Source of the DNA: Gloeopeniophorella convolvens
Lineage: Eukaryota; Basidiomycota; Agaricomycetes; Russulales
Length of the DNA stretch: 64,000 nt
Direction of reading: 5' to 3'
Assembly (NCBI GenBank): GCA_022496205.1
Contig: WTXD01000005.1
Coordinates: 930,001 to 994,000, forward strand
Within the stretch, counting starts at the first letter, position 1, and each line of letters opens with the position of its first letter. The notes below the pieces were generated by a model. The model ran no database searches. It was not told the origin of the DNA and saw only the letters and a program-made list of their open reading frames with translations. Below are positions 36,938 to 48,793 of this stretch, piece by piece. Made by a program: the position numbers and the translations under genes.

Positions 36938-39607
36938 CTACGCCAAATCCCACCCTCGCATCCGTGCGACAGCCCCAAAAATAGAGTCTGCACCATCGAC
37001 ACCGAGAACTGTCGCCTTCCCAGCCTCGTTATCCATGCTGACGACTTCGATCCATCTGGATAATTCATCGCTCTCCACATTCAGAGCACTGATTATGTTT
37101 CCTAAGTAGCCAAGATCCGAAGCCAGCTGAGCGGCGCCAGCCGTCGTGAGTGTGCGAATGGAGGGGAGGATGGTTTTGGTAAGGTGTGTGAGGAGCGAGA
37201 GGCCAAGGGATGATAGCCAAACGCTCGCGATGGACTCCGGGCTGAAAACTGAGGCTGGGGCAGTGGCCATTGTAGAGCGCACGATCGATGGACGACGCGC
37301 ATGCATAGGTGGCGGCTCAGGGGCTGCTTGCTCAGCAAGCGATTCCAAAAGTGTGGAATCGACGTGTGGCAGCGTATCTATGGAGAAGGAGAGTACGTCG
37401 TCATCGACATACACCTCGAAGAGCCGCGGCAGGTTGAGTAGGCTTTCCGCAACGCGCTGCATCGTTTCGCTCGGGGATAGAGAGAAGGTTGGTACTGCTG
37501 CATCGCTCGTTGCCCCCGGACCCCCACCCCGCCGCGGCGCCTGGCTTTGGGTGGCCCAAAGTGGCAATGCAGCGTAGTGAGCAAGAGATTTGTGGAGAGG
37601 AGATAGCATTGCGGCTTGAAGGGAGGTCTGCACTGTGCTAGCTGCCGCATTAAGAGCAAGCCGTGACTTCACCAGAAGGGGGGCATTGTTCCGTGAGCGG
37701 ATGGAGTCTTGACTAGAGGGCCGGCTTTCGGGAAAGAGGACGGAGTCCAATAACTCGTGTAAGACGGGGGCGTTGAGCGTCGACTGTGAGAGTAATTGGA
37801 GAGCTCCACGCGTTGTACCCGGCATGCTTGCATGCGGGTCCTGCGCGCGAGCGCGGAATGCGGTTGAAACCTGGAGGACCGTCCCACGCAGCTGCGACTC
37901 AAACACAGACAGGTGATCGCGCAAAGCGCGGAGGGATTCAAGGAGGTGAAGCCACGCTTGGATGGCGGAGTAATCCTCGAGAGTATAATCAAGGTCTGCG
38001 AGGTCGTCCACTCCCGATCCAGCTACGGCTGATGCGGACGACGCCAGAGAAGAACACGAAAATGACGTGTGCGAACCCTCGATAAACGAGGTCAGAAATT
38101 CATCAAGGGCTGAAACGAGAGCGAAGGCGCCGTATCCATGAGTGAACGTCTGCATGCGGGGTAGACTTTCCTCTGCCAGTGAGAAAACATCGAGCGTACG
38201 TTCGCGCAACGCCCTCGCCAGATCTGCTTGCGGTGATTCCTCGGGTAGTGATGATGAGAGAAACTTCGTTTCGAGGGAACCGTAAGACACCTGATACTCG
38301 AGGAATGGTTCAAAAACCTCCGTATCCCAATCGAGCCCGCTCCCCGTTAGCCGGAAAGTGCCTGTGACGGAAGCCGAAAGTGACATTCGACGGGATATAG
38401 AGAGCCTTGATTGGGAAGAGCGGCGGCGATGCGACCTGGGTGTTGAGTCCGTAACTGGGCTCTCGCCGGGTGAGGAAAGTAAGGCGGAGGATACCTCCGT
38501 ACGTTCGAGGAGCTTGTCAGCAGAGACGGCAAACTTCTCTGTTGCTTGGAATATTGCGATGAGAAAGGGAAGGGCTGCAGGTCCGTGGTGATTGCAAAAC
38601 GCAGAGAGACGCTCACTGAAAGTTGGTTGTAGCGCGGAAAGTGTCGATGTGATGAAGGTCGAGAGGGTGAGCTGGGGGTCTGGGAAGATGGCAGAGATTG
38701 AGGTACGCTCGGAATTCAGGATGTTAAGGAACGCGATGAAAAAGGTCGTCAGGAAATCAGCAGTGGGCTGAGTGGGGGTGTTGGAGGGGGTTGAAGGGTC
38801 GCCGCAGTCGGAAAGTCGCGCATCCTGCCACATGCTGAGGAGCGAGCTCCTTCGCGAACCAAAGTAGTATGTCCTGAATTCCGAGTCGCGCTGAATATTA
38901 TAGAAGATCGAGTAATAAGTACGACACAATGCAGTGTCACGACTGTTGATAGCTGCTATGAGGGCAGAGCTGAGAGAAGCTTCCAATTGATTTTGGAGTG
39001 AGATCATGAGGGCGCGACGGCCTTCGTATTCGGAGGTGTTTTGGAAGACAACCATCGATTTGCTTGCCTCTGAGAGCTTCTCCGCAGCCTTCTCGTAGTT
39101 TTGCTCAGAGAGAAGGGATGACACCTCGGACTCGAGGGTACTCCATGATTCTGCCTCGCGAAGAACGTCGCGAGCCAGCTCCATATTCCGCTTGATAAGG
39201 TCGAGTGAGTGGAGTTTGTTGAGCGTAGCAGACGACTGTGGCGAGAAGGAAGATGACGACCGGGTGGTGACGTCGTTGAGAGCGACCTGCAGAGAAAGCG
39301 CACCATCACGCATGAAGTGCAGGTCATAGGGTAGACGCGTTGCTGAGCGAGATATCTCATCGATGAGACGCTCGAGGTGGAGCGAAAGGTCTTCTGAGGC
39401 TACCTCGAGGGCTGGGACGATGTGGCTAAGGTGCTTTTCAAGAGAAGTAAGATCCTGAGAACCATGAGGGTCGAGGAGATCGTTGACCCACGAGACGACA
39501 TTGCCGTCGTCGTCGAGTGAATAGATGAAATCGGGGTGTTGGGTGGAGTCGCCAACAAGGTTAGCAGACATCGGGGGAGAGTTGGCGGCTGTTGGCGGTA
39601 CTGGCAC
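36938..39607 (-). CDS. cog7: Conserved oligomeric Golgi complex subunit 7-like (COG7)
   Basis: A single open frame of 889 codons, intronless in contrast to its neighbours. It begins MPVPPTAANSPPMSANLVGD; then VVSWVNDLLDPHGSQDL, LYPYD-like RLPYDLHFMRDGALSLQVAL, KRNMELARDVLREAESWSTL, EQNYEKAAEKLSEASKSMVV, RTYYSIFYNIQRDSEFRTYY and LSMWQDARLSDC. These regions resemble COG7, a lobe B subunit of the tethering complex that guides retrograde vesicles at the Golgi. The middle and C-terminal parts are predicted helical with a loop of low complexity (RSHRRRSSQSRLSISRR). The assignment to COG7 rests on the N-terminal order of motifs and on overall length; another vesicle-tether subunit is the alternative. 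A 3.5-kb mobile element sits about 150 bases upstream of the ATG. Confidence 0.72.
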   Translation of the reverse strand: MPVPPTAANSPPMSANLVGDSTQHPDFIYSLDDDGNVVSWVNDLLDPHGSQDLTSLEKHLSHIVPALEVASEDLSLHLERLIDEISRSATRLPYDLHFMRDGALSLQVALNDVTTRSSSSFSPQSSATLNKLHSLDLIKRNMELARDVLREAESWSTLESEVSSLLSEQNYEKAAEKLSEASKSMVVFQNTSEYEGRRALMISLQNQLEASLSSALIAAINSRDTALCRTYYSIFYNIQRDSEFRTYYFGSRRSSLLSMWQDARLSDCGDPSTPSNTPTQPTADFLTTFFIAFLNILNSERTSISAIFPDPQLTLSTFITSTLSALQPTFSERLSAFCNHHGPAALPFLIAIFQATEKFAVSADKLLERTEVSSALLSSPGESPVTDSTPRSHRRRSSQSRLSISRRMSLSASVTGTFRLTGSGLDWDTEVFEPFLEYQVSYGSLETKFLSSSLPEESPQADLARALRERTLDVFSLAEESLPRMQTFTHGYGAFALVSALDEFLTSFIEGSHTSFSCSSLASSASAVAGSGVDDLADLDYTLEDYSAIQAWLHLLESLRALRDHLSVFESQLRGTVLQVSTAFRARAQDPHASMPGTTRGALQLLSQSTLNAPVLHELLDSVLFPESRPSSQDSIRSRNNAPLLVKSRLALNAAASTVQTSLQAAMLSPLHKSLAHYAALPLWATQSQAPRRGGGPGATSDAAVPTFSLSPSETMQRVAESLLNLPRLFEVYVDDDVLSFSIDTLPHVDSTLLESLAEQAAPEPPPMHARRPSIVRSTMATAPASVFSPESIASVWLSSLGLSLLTHLTKTILPSIRTLTTAGAAQLASDLGYLGNIISALNVESDELSRWIEVVSMDNEAGKATVLGVDGADSIFGAVARMRGWDLA

Positions 39608-39755
39608 AGTGGCGCTGCTGGCTCGGGGCGGCGCTATGCGGTTTGGCGCGTCTGGCCGGCCGCGCCGCGCCGTAATAACTCTGGCTGATCAGGCTGCTAT
39701 GGAATATTGCCTTCGGCGACCGTATGGATGATTGGCTCCAGTCCCGGCCTTGACC

Positions 39756-42700
39756 CCCAGTCAAAATCCCGCGGAATCGAAACGGAGCAGAGTGAATTTT
39801 ATTGAAGGCGAAAGGATCTGAATGCACGAGGATGCAGAATTTTGAACCTGCCCATTCTATACTCGCCGGAATCCCGCACTTCTGCATTGAAATACAATCC
39901 AATTCAATGGTGTCGCAATTCGGCGCTACATGTCGCGCTTCGACGTTGTGCAACACACTGTGCGCCACACGCAATGCATCGACTCGCGGCTGTGACGTAG
40001 ACAAGCTTTTTGCAACTCGTGCAGCGCACGCCACAATCACCATCTCCTCAAAGCAGACACAGATGTGTCGTAGTGCATGCCATAGCGTACACCACAACTA
40101 TCGCTGCTCCGTTCACCATGGCCCAACCATGGCCAGCAACCAGTTGGATTCTCAAAGTCTCTAAGTCAACAAGGTACAGTTTCGCTCATGCTATCAACTA
40201 GACGACACTTTCCGCACGTGGCAGGCTTGCTGGTTGTCCTCACTCATAGGCTCGCTCTCCCCGGCTGTGCCATCCTCGTCAACATACTACATCCCCCCGT
40301 CGCCACCCACTTCGACCCAGCGCGTGCCTAGTCGACGACGCGCCGCCTTCTCGTGTGCCGTGCGGTCCTCGCGGCCCATGCGTGCACCTTATCCACGAGC
40401 ACGCCGTCGACTGCCCAGACACGCTTGCCATCCCACCAGAAGCCGGGCACGAACCGCGTGAGCTTTGTGCCTGCCCATACGGTGTGGGGCCACGCAAGCT
40501 GCACGCAGGGAGGCTTGTTGTCCTCATAGTCATTCCACACACCATCGGCGGGCATCTCAGTGGGCGCATCAACTACATCGAGCACCTCCGTCTCCATCAG
40601 GCGGCCACTGCAACCGTTCTAGAAGCCGTGCTCAAAGACGTGGCAACTTGATCACGCCATGCCGCGCAACGGCCCAGTCCTTGAGCAGTATGCTGCCACT
40701 GCCGAGCTTGTCGCTCTGCATGTGTTTAGACGACACGTGCAGCGCACACTTGTAAAATGCAGCGAGCTCTACCCAAGGAATAGCGCGCTTCGGCGTGACA
40801 AGACCCTCAGGGTGTCGCAGGATGGTTTGCATGAACGTCAAGACGACGGTGATGTATTGGGAGTGGCGCTGGTGTGTTCAAGCGCGTGAGCCCACATGGA
40901 AAAGGTGAGCTCTTGCGCCATCTTGAATGTGGGGGGAAGCTCCAGCGCCGAGGCTGCCTCGGAGAGCGCAGGGGACACCTGGATGGTGTTGAGGACCAGA
41001 GGATGTGGTGCCATCCATGTCGCTGCTCTTCCCGCGCTCATTACCATTGACATTCATCTACTCATCGGCCCATGCTTTTCTCACGAGCTTGACCTTGGCC
41101 ACAGCAGCGATATGGCAGGGTTGCGGTCCAGCAAGCCGAGAGCGCCTGTACAGCGGAGGAAGCCTTGCAGGTGACCGTATTCCGAGCACGCGCCGGCATT
41201 GACGGCGGCCAGCTCTATCCCGATTGGAGTCTGGGGGCCAAAGCCTCTGTGAGTGCGGGGGTCGGAGGGCTACAGCGCTGTCGATGCAGGGTGCACGCTT
41301 GGTTAGTAGGCTGGCGTGTTTCTGCAGAAGAGCAAGCTCACCTTGGGCGCGGTGGTGTCCTCCAACCCATTCATGTCAAAGTGCTTGCCCACGTGCTCAT
41401 AACACCCCCCGCTAGCGTCATTGCGGTCGATCACCCCATCGCTGGGGACCTCGATGAAGCGCATGGGCAGTCAACAGCATGCAGCTCCGGGGCCATCTGC
41501 AGCGCCCACGGTATGCCTCAACCACGAGCGCGGCGCCAACTGCAGCGATGTTGTTGCCATCTGCTTCTCCGGCACAGAGCACGCGTTGGCGTGAGGACTC
41601 TGCGAGGGCTCGTGAGGTAGTACATGCTTGCTATGTATCAGTGTCATGTAGAGACTCCGAGTCGGTGACCAGTCTAAGGAGAGGTAACGTGATAAATCAC
41701 GTGAGCATGACGCGTCGATCAAATTCGTAAAGTCGCGATATCTACCGTCGGCAATTCTCCCCTACCCCCATCTCACGTTTTCCCTCCAGCTTTGCTCTCC
41801 CTCTCTTTTTTCCCCTGCCATTTGACACATTTTAGAACAATCACGTCACCGTTCTTGAAGCTTTCCCCTTATGAGGTGATTCTCTCCAGTGGTTCATTCA
41901 CTAACCTGACCCTTATCTCTAGACTGCCAGGATAGAACTCATAGCCCCCTGCCGTTCCAAGCGTGCTGTTGCCACAAGATGTGCCGCGGAACAATAAAAC
42001 TGAGGTAAGCACTCCTATCATTGAAAAAGAGGTACTGACATCATTGTGTGTTTTGCTTTTAATGGTGTGCGCCCGACCCCTTGTACAAGACTATCCCTGC
42101 ACTCTCCTCACAGCCTCATGGATGGTAAGTAGTCCATATGCAATCAATCCTATGATTTCACGACCGCCTGCAGATAGCAGATGATCGTACTAACTGCATG
42201 CTGCGCTCGCAGCCATTCTTCCACCACCACCACGAGAGACCGTGATCATCACTGCCCCTGGGCTTCGCGTCCGTTTCTGCATCCGTGTCCGCGCTCGTGC
42301 ATGCAATGGATATTGGTGCAGCACTTGTGCGCCTCTCCGTCGTGTGTAGGGGCTACCCTGCCGAAGTGTACATTGCACCGCTCATTCGGCACATGCACTT
42401 CCGAGAAGCTGCCATGCCTGCTGCTGACCAACATTGGAACGCACCGGTGATGACTCTGTTGGTGCGTACATGCCACTCCTAATGCACCCCCAAACGCGCA
42501 TTGCTGACATCGTGCTCAGAGGATGGCGAGACGGCGCTTCACACCCCCGTGTATAGCCTGCTCCCCGTGGACCTGCACTGCGTGCTGCCGCTGCACGTGG
42601 GCCTCACAGTGCTGCTTGACCCCGTTGTGCTGACACTCCTTGCCCCCGCAGCATGCGCGCTGCTTGCGTGGTTCACGGCACACGTGGACGGCACACTCGA

Positions 42701-43281
42701 GATGTACAGGCTTGGTGATGCGGTTAGGCAGTGATGTGGTTAGGCGGGGATGCGTGCGAATCTCAAGGTGCGTGCGCTACCTCTGCCACGACTGGGAGTG
42801 TGTGCTGACTCTGTAGTGGCAGGCACGCAGGGGGGCTGCCGGGCATAGCGCTGTATGTTGACTTTGATGCGCTACGAGGGTGCTTCATGCACAAGTGAGA
42901 GGAAGGCACAAGGTCACTGCGGACGCCGGAGACGTCCAATATGACTTAGGTACGCTCGACTTAGCCCACTGCGAAGCTCAGAGCTAGTTTGCTCACACTG
43001 TTCTAGAAGATGGAACAGCTTGCAAGGTGATTGGATCAGAATGAACTGGGTGGAATTGGATGGAATCGGGGGGAACGGGTGCGAAGGAGGATGCAGACAT
43101 TATTTTGTATTCAATACAATGCAATAATATGCACTGGATTGCAACTGTATTCGATGGGATTCAAACGCGCGACGCAGATGCTGCACAAGGTGATTCATTC
43201 AAATGAACATAGACCAAACATTTGAATCGAAATGAAGCGATACATCTCGCGTCATTTCGATTCCGCGGGATTCTGACTGGG
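39756..43281. mobile_element. 3.5-kb TIR element, non-autonomous, carrying a gene fragment
   Basis: Ends are inverted copies: CCCAGTCAAAATCCCGCGGA from 39756 and its inverse finishing at 43281, about 27 bases with one or two changes. CTTGACC stands next to both ends (39749-39755 and 43282-43288), a 7-base direct repeat that becomes 8 bases (CTTGACCC) if the last C is shared; an 8-bp duplication would suit hAT- or KDZ-type transposition. Short GAATC/CAATCC-like motifs recur just inside both ends (39835-39915 and 43025-43255). No intact transposase frame was found; all internal frames are broken. The element carries a decayed Est1-like fragment (40300-41060) and other unrecognised remains at 41160-41720 and 42180-42735. 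Confidence 0.75.
40328..41053 (-). pseudogene. Decayed Est1/SMG-like fragment (DNA/RNA-binding domain)
   Basis: Three minus-strand frames in order read TFKMAQELTFSMWAHALEHT, then LTFMQTILRHPEGL, KRAIPWVELAAFYK, SSKHMQSDKLGSGSILLKDW, then METEVLDVVDAPTEMPADGV, and VPGFWWDGKRVWAVDGVLVD. This order and wording are those of the C-terminal part of the Est1-type domain in basidiomycete EST1/SMG7-like proteins, as I remember them. The frame shifts at about 40840 and 40640, and the usual G-F-W motif is GF-stop here (TAG on the minus strand at 40619-40621). The N-terminal part of such a gene was not found. It lies inside the TIR element, so it is most simply a captured host fragment that has decayed. 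Confidence 0.55.
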
Positions 43282-44016
43282 CTTGACCCTGAGGTGACAG
43301 CCTTGACTCTCGCCTGCTCTCGCTCTGCTATATGCTTTGGCGACCAATAGCTTCTACCGTTGTTCTCATCAATCATCAGGAGGTTTATTTGTGGCCGTGG
43401 TCGCGTTGTTTCTGCGGGCGTTGACAAGTAGCCAGTAAGTACTCGAACTTCGCATGGAACACTAGGACGGCAGGAGCATACTCCTATGCACATACCCGGC
43501 GACTCCCGCAATCCCTTGCGGGGTGACTAGTGACTAGTGACGCCCCGATGAAGTTGTTGTCGTCCTCCCGTCATCCTTTCTTAACGAGGATCCGGATCTC
43601 ATTTACGATGTGCCACGCTCAAGCATAGCCAATTCTCAATTCACTGAATCACCAATCGACTCACAAACATTGAGCGGTTGCCCCCCGAAGATGAGCGCCA
43701 CGCCTTTCTTCAATTGCAGGCGTTTCGAAAGTCCTAGTATACCCAAAGTATACTATCTTCATCACGAGACAACCACGAGATACATTTCTCCCGATCTTCC
43801 AGACCATCTTGACATGACTTCTATGACCGGTTGGGGATTAAAGGATGATTTGGCATCACATGGACCTAAGTAAGTTGGCAAGTCCCTTGGCTGGCCGAGG
43901 CAAGTTGGTGGCTGACCATACCCACAATCCAATGCTTACTCACCCATCTCAATTGCAAGCAATACTTACTTAGCGACTCAACGACTCCGAAGGTCCGGCG
44001 GTGCTCTCAATTGTTA
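43282..44016. other. Spacer between two mobile elements
   Basis: About 735 bases. A plus frame at 43692-43872 (MSATPFFNCRRFESPSIPKV) looks slightly protein-like but has no recognised family and stops early. GACTAGT is tandemly repeated twice near 43527. Confidence 0.4.
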
Positions 44017-44415
44017 CAGCAGATTGCTAAACGATAGACGGGCACGCGCGAGAATGTGTAGAGTCGGACACTGAAGGAGGCTGTACATAATCAACTGGGC
44101 CGTGCTCGCGTTCATTGACATCCTCATCCGGCTCCCGGCTGCTCGCGCTCATTCTGGTCGCTTCCGGTGCCCCTGTCCTACTAGCCCTGCAGTGGTCCCC
44201 CACACATATCGAAGGAGATCAAAAAGCTTGTACTCGAGATGTTACAAGAGGGTCTTTCTGACTCTAAATCTGGCGGTAGCACCGGTATCAGTGAGGCAAC
44301 TTCAGAGCTACCCTCTTTGTGATCATTACTGACGGCGTCTCATCGGGCGGGTGTCCCCGAAACTCCGACTCTACATGTTTTTGCGCGTGCCCGTCTATCG
44401 TTTAGCAATCTGCTG
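44017..44415. mobile_element. 399-bp TA-flanked MITE, second copy of the family
   Basis: Perfect 33-nt terminal inverted repeats (44017-44049 and 44383-44415) beginning CAGCAGATTGCTAAACGATA, with TA directly outside both ends (44015-44016 and 44416-44417). Similarity of the arms goes on with gaps through GTAGAGTCGGA (near 44059 and 44364). The first 20 bases match those of the element at 26601 apart from two changes. No coding frame inside. Confidence 0.85.
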
Positions 44416-44693
44416 TAACATTCTTACTTATGGAATATATAGATAAGGCCGACCCAAGTCAGTCGCCAATCGATTTCCCATGTTCCTGGCAGCTAGAGCC
44501 TGTTCCCACGGGTTCCCACAGTCCTGACCCCATCGCTACTTAGTCATACTGCACATACTCACAGTGGGTATCGCAGTGCGAACTCCGGTCGACTCACTAT
44601 GCTGGGACGTGTACAAACGAAGCGAACTCCCTGAGCACGCAATCTCCCGTGACCCCACAAAGAACCACCGAGAGTTTCGATCCCTGAGCTGCG

Positions 44694-44700
44694 TATAAAG
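44694..44700 (+). promoter_or_regulatory. TATA box of the old yellow enzyme gene
   Basis: TATAAAG lies 68 bases before the ATG at 44768, a standard promoter spacing. Confidence 0.6.
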
Positions 44701-44767
44701 GCCGAAGCAACATGGCGTAGTTCAGGAACACAAATCACACATCTGCTCTTCCGAACACGAGACCGCC

Positions 44768-46038
<1,271 letters not shown>

Positions 46039-46310
46039 ACATGTCTGAGATCTCGATCCAGGGATACACAGACTTACTACAATAATGAAATAGGAGTTTA
46101 GACTTAGCCTGTAGCTATGATTTGTCGTGCACAACCGAGATGAAACTTGTACGGTATACGGTGCTTGGTGTGTTAGGTGATATTAAGGATAACAACTATC
46201 AGTTCGAGATGCAGAGCAGTCAAGCAATATATACGATGGGACCTTAAAGCAGATAGTACTAGAAATGAACATAGAGTAACGGCCAAGAAACAGATATAGG
46301 AGAACAGGAA

Positions 46311-48460
46311 TCATCGCGCATACGGGTGGTAGCCGTGCTGTCCGCGGTTGGTGACGCGGGCAGGCCCTGGTCCCTGGTTCATCCCAGGGCGGCCCCGTCC
46401 CGCACCCATCATACCCATGGTTTGTCGCATTCCCATGCCCATCGCGCCGCCGCCCATGCCAGCCCCCATGACGCCACCGCCTCCTGGCATGCCTCCCATT
46501 CCCCCATTCGCACCAGCCATGCCCATGGGGCCCATACCGAGACGCATACCGCCGACGGCGCCGGCCATGCCCATGTTGCCACCCATGTTGCCGGCGGCAG
46601 CCATGGGGTTCATGCCGCCGCCAGCGCCAGCACCCATTCCGCCCATACCACCCATCCCGAAGCGGCCCATGCCCATGCCCATGCCCATCATGGGGTTGAA
46701 GCCGCCCATCATGCCCATGCCGCTTCCCATCATACCGCCGTAGGGGGTGCCCATGCCACCCATCATGCGTTGGTACATCATGGACATGTCAGTGCCCGCA
46801 CCACCACCAGCATTGTTCATGCCCATGAAGGGCATGGCATTGCCGGCGGCCGGTGCATTGCCACTAGGGGCAACTTGGTTCCCGTTGAAGTTACTTGGAG
46901 AATTAGAGTTCTGCCGCTGCTGATCGCGCTGGCTGCGTGGCTGTGCGGTTTTTACTTCAATCTGAATGAATGATGAGTAAGAGTAGGAAAGTCGTGGCTG
47001 AAATCCGCCGCACCTGTTTGTCATCAAGGATGAGCCCGATCTTCCCCACGAGTTGAGCGTCGTTGCTATTGTCTTCAAATGTGACAAAACCGAATCCCTT
47101 GGACCGGCCTGTCTCACGGTCCACCATGACCGTCGCGTCCACGACCTTGCCATATGAAGAGAAGAACGCGCGCATAGAGTCAGAAGTGGAATGCGGTGCG
47201 AGCCCTCCGACGAAATATCGAGTGTTTCGCAGATGCTCCTCCCTTGGGATAGCGCGTTTAGGGTCGATCTGTAGGAGCGCAGAAGTTAGAGATACACCAA
47301 GTACGATGAACATGCGATGGACGGACGGCCTTTCCATCCAGGAAGTGCTCCCGGACCATGACTGCGTTGACCGAGGCGGGGTCCTCGAATGTGAGGAACG
47401 CAAACCCGCGCGACTTGCCATCGGCGTCCCGGACGATAGTGCAGGCGTCGACCTTGCCAAACTCGGCGAAATAGTTTCGCAGGCCCTCTGGTCAGAAAAA
47501 GATCACACCACCACACGTTCAATAAGTTAGCAACTCAACATCGCATTGCGACAAGGCAGAGTAGCGAGATAAAGTACCATCTGTTGTATCCCAGGATAAG
47601 CCGCCGACAAACATCTTGCTGTAAGGATGTGGCGCATAGTACCGGAAGAGAGTTACGTGACGAAGGTGGAGATGCAGAGCGAGCGTAGGCGTAGGCGTAG
47701 GCGAAGAAAGGCGACATAGCGGAGAACAGGGGTAAGTTCGGCATCCTGGTAGCAAGATACGGGACAAGAGGTGAAGACAGTACGTGAGGCACGAGGCCGC
47801 CAAACCTCGCTAGTATCTGGTAAACGCGTGTAGCAGAGATACCCGTACGCGTGATACTACCGCTAAGTAGCTGACGCACTGAGTTGTAGACGCGACTACC
47901 GGCACCGTACACATGCCCTCCACGTACAACACGATAGACAAAGGAGGAAAGGAGAAGGACACGCACCCTTCATCTTTCATCTCGGACGGTCGCACAGGCC
48001 GTGCGTCGCCGGCGCTTGTCGAGCCCGATGCAGTGTTCGATTGGTTGAACTGCGCAAGGCGGGCTGCGTCAAGACGCCCCCGCTCCTGGCTAGGCGTCTG
48101 CCGGTACGTCGAGAATTGCTCCGCTACCTGGGCCGAGTAGGACAGAGCGGCCGCGCTACTCGAGGAGGCCGGCTTAGGGGGGAGGGCGTCAGAGGCGTTG
48201 GGCTTAGAGTCGAGCGTCGGGATCGGCTGCGGCTCCTCGGCGCCAGGAGCAGACGTCACATCTTCCGGTGGTTCGAGCAATTCGGCAACACCGTCATCGT
48301 TAGCAGAGTCAGTTGTTGTAGGGTTGCCGACAGCGGGGACAGCGAAGTCTTCTTCGAATTCGTCGCCGTAAAGGCCTGGGAAAGAGTGAGATTTTTCCAA
48401 AGAAAACTAAGGACACACACCATCGTAGAGGTTGTCGTCGTTAGTCTCGTTCTTGGCCAT
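46311..48460 (-). CDS. Hrp1/Nab4-like RNA-binding protein with two RRMs
   Basis: Start MAKNETNDDNLYDG at 48460, intron, then LYGDEFEEDFAVPAVGN and a Ser/Pro/Ala-rich acidic region. RRM1: KMFVGGLSWDTTD (RNP2), GLRNYFAEFGKVDACTIVRD, KSRGFAFLTFEDP (RNP1). RRM2: RYFVGGLAPHSTSDSMRAFF, VVDATVMVDRETGRSKGFGF, VTFEDNSNDAQLVGK. The last exon is a Met/Gly-rich tail of about 200 residues (repeats such as GMGMGMGRFGMGGMGGMG) ending NRGQHGYHPYAR. Paired RRMs with a Gly-rich tail are typical of yeast Hrp1 and animal DAZAP1/Musashi/hnRNP A-type proteins, which act in mRNA 3'-end formation, export and stability. The Met-rich low-complexity tail is unusual in its richness and may support condensate formation. 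At least four introns. Confidence 0.88.
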
Positions 48461-48793
48461 GATTGTGTTGTGGTGACAATGAAGAGGGAGATGGGGTTGA
48501 GGAAAGCAAGGAAGCTTGACGACCCGGGCGGTTTCTTGGGCTGCTGTGCCTGCGCGCACACAGGGCCAAACAATGCCAAAACATCCCCACGAGTCACTCG
48601 GTCGTGGTCCGTGCGCGTGGCGTGCGGCAGATCCAACAGTGGCAGTGTGGTGCAGGTGCCTCGGAAACACCGGACACGATACAGTTGTTGCAGCGAGTAC
48701 ATATCAAACAATGCGTGATGAATAGCAATAACCCAAGCACTTCCAGATCCTCCTTCTCATGTACCAGCAGGCCTGCCCATAGGACCGAACTCA
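48461..48793. other. Spacer between VHS-GAT and Hrp1-like genes
   Basis: About 330 bases, both flanking genes on the minus strand: the VHS-GAT 3' end and the Hrp1-like promoter. No other feature seen. Confidence 0.45.

Noticed and set aside
39756..43281. Possibility that the 3.5-kb element carries a TET/JBP dioxygenase, as reported for some KDZ elements of mushrooms
   Set aside because: No His-x-Asp iron-binding motif context or other dioxygenase feature could be read in any frame; only the Est1-like fragment was recognisable.
46326..46973. Plus-strand frame of 215 codons, rich in Ala and His
   Set aside because: It is the reverse strand of the Met/Gly-rich tail exon of the Hrp1-like gene; its composition is a direct result of that repeat.
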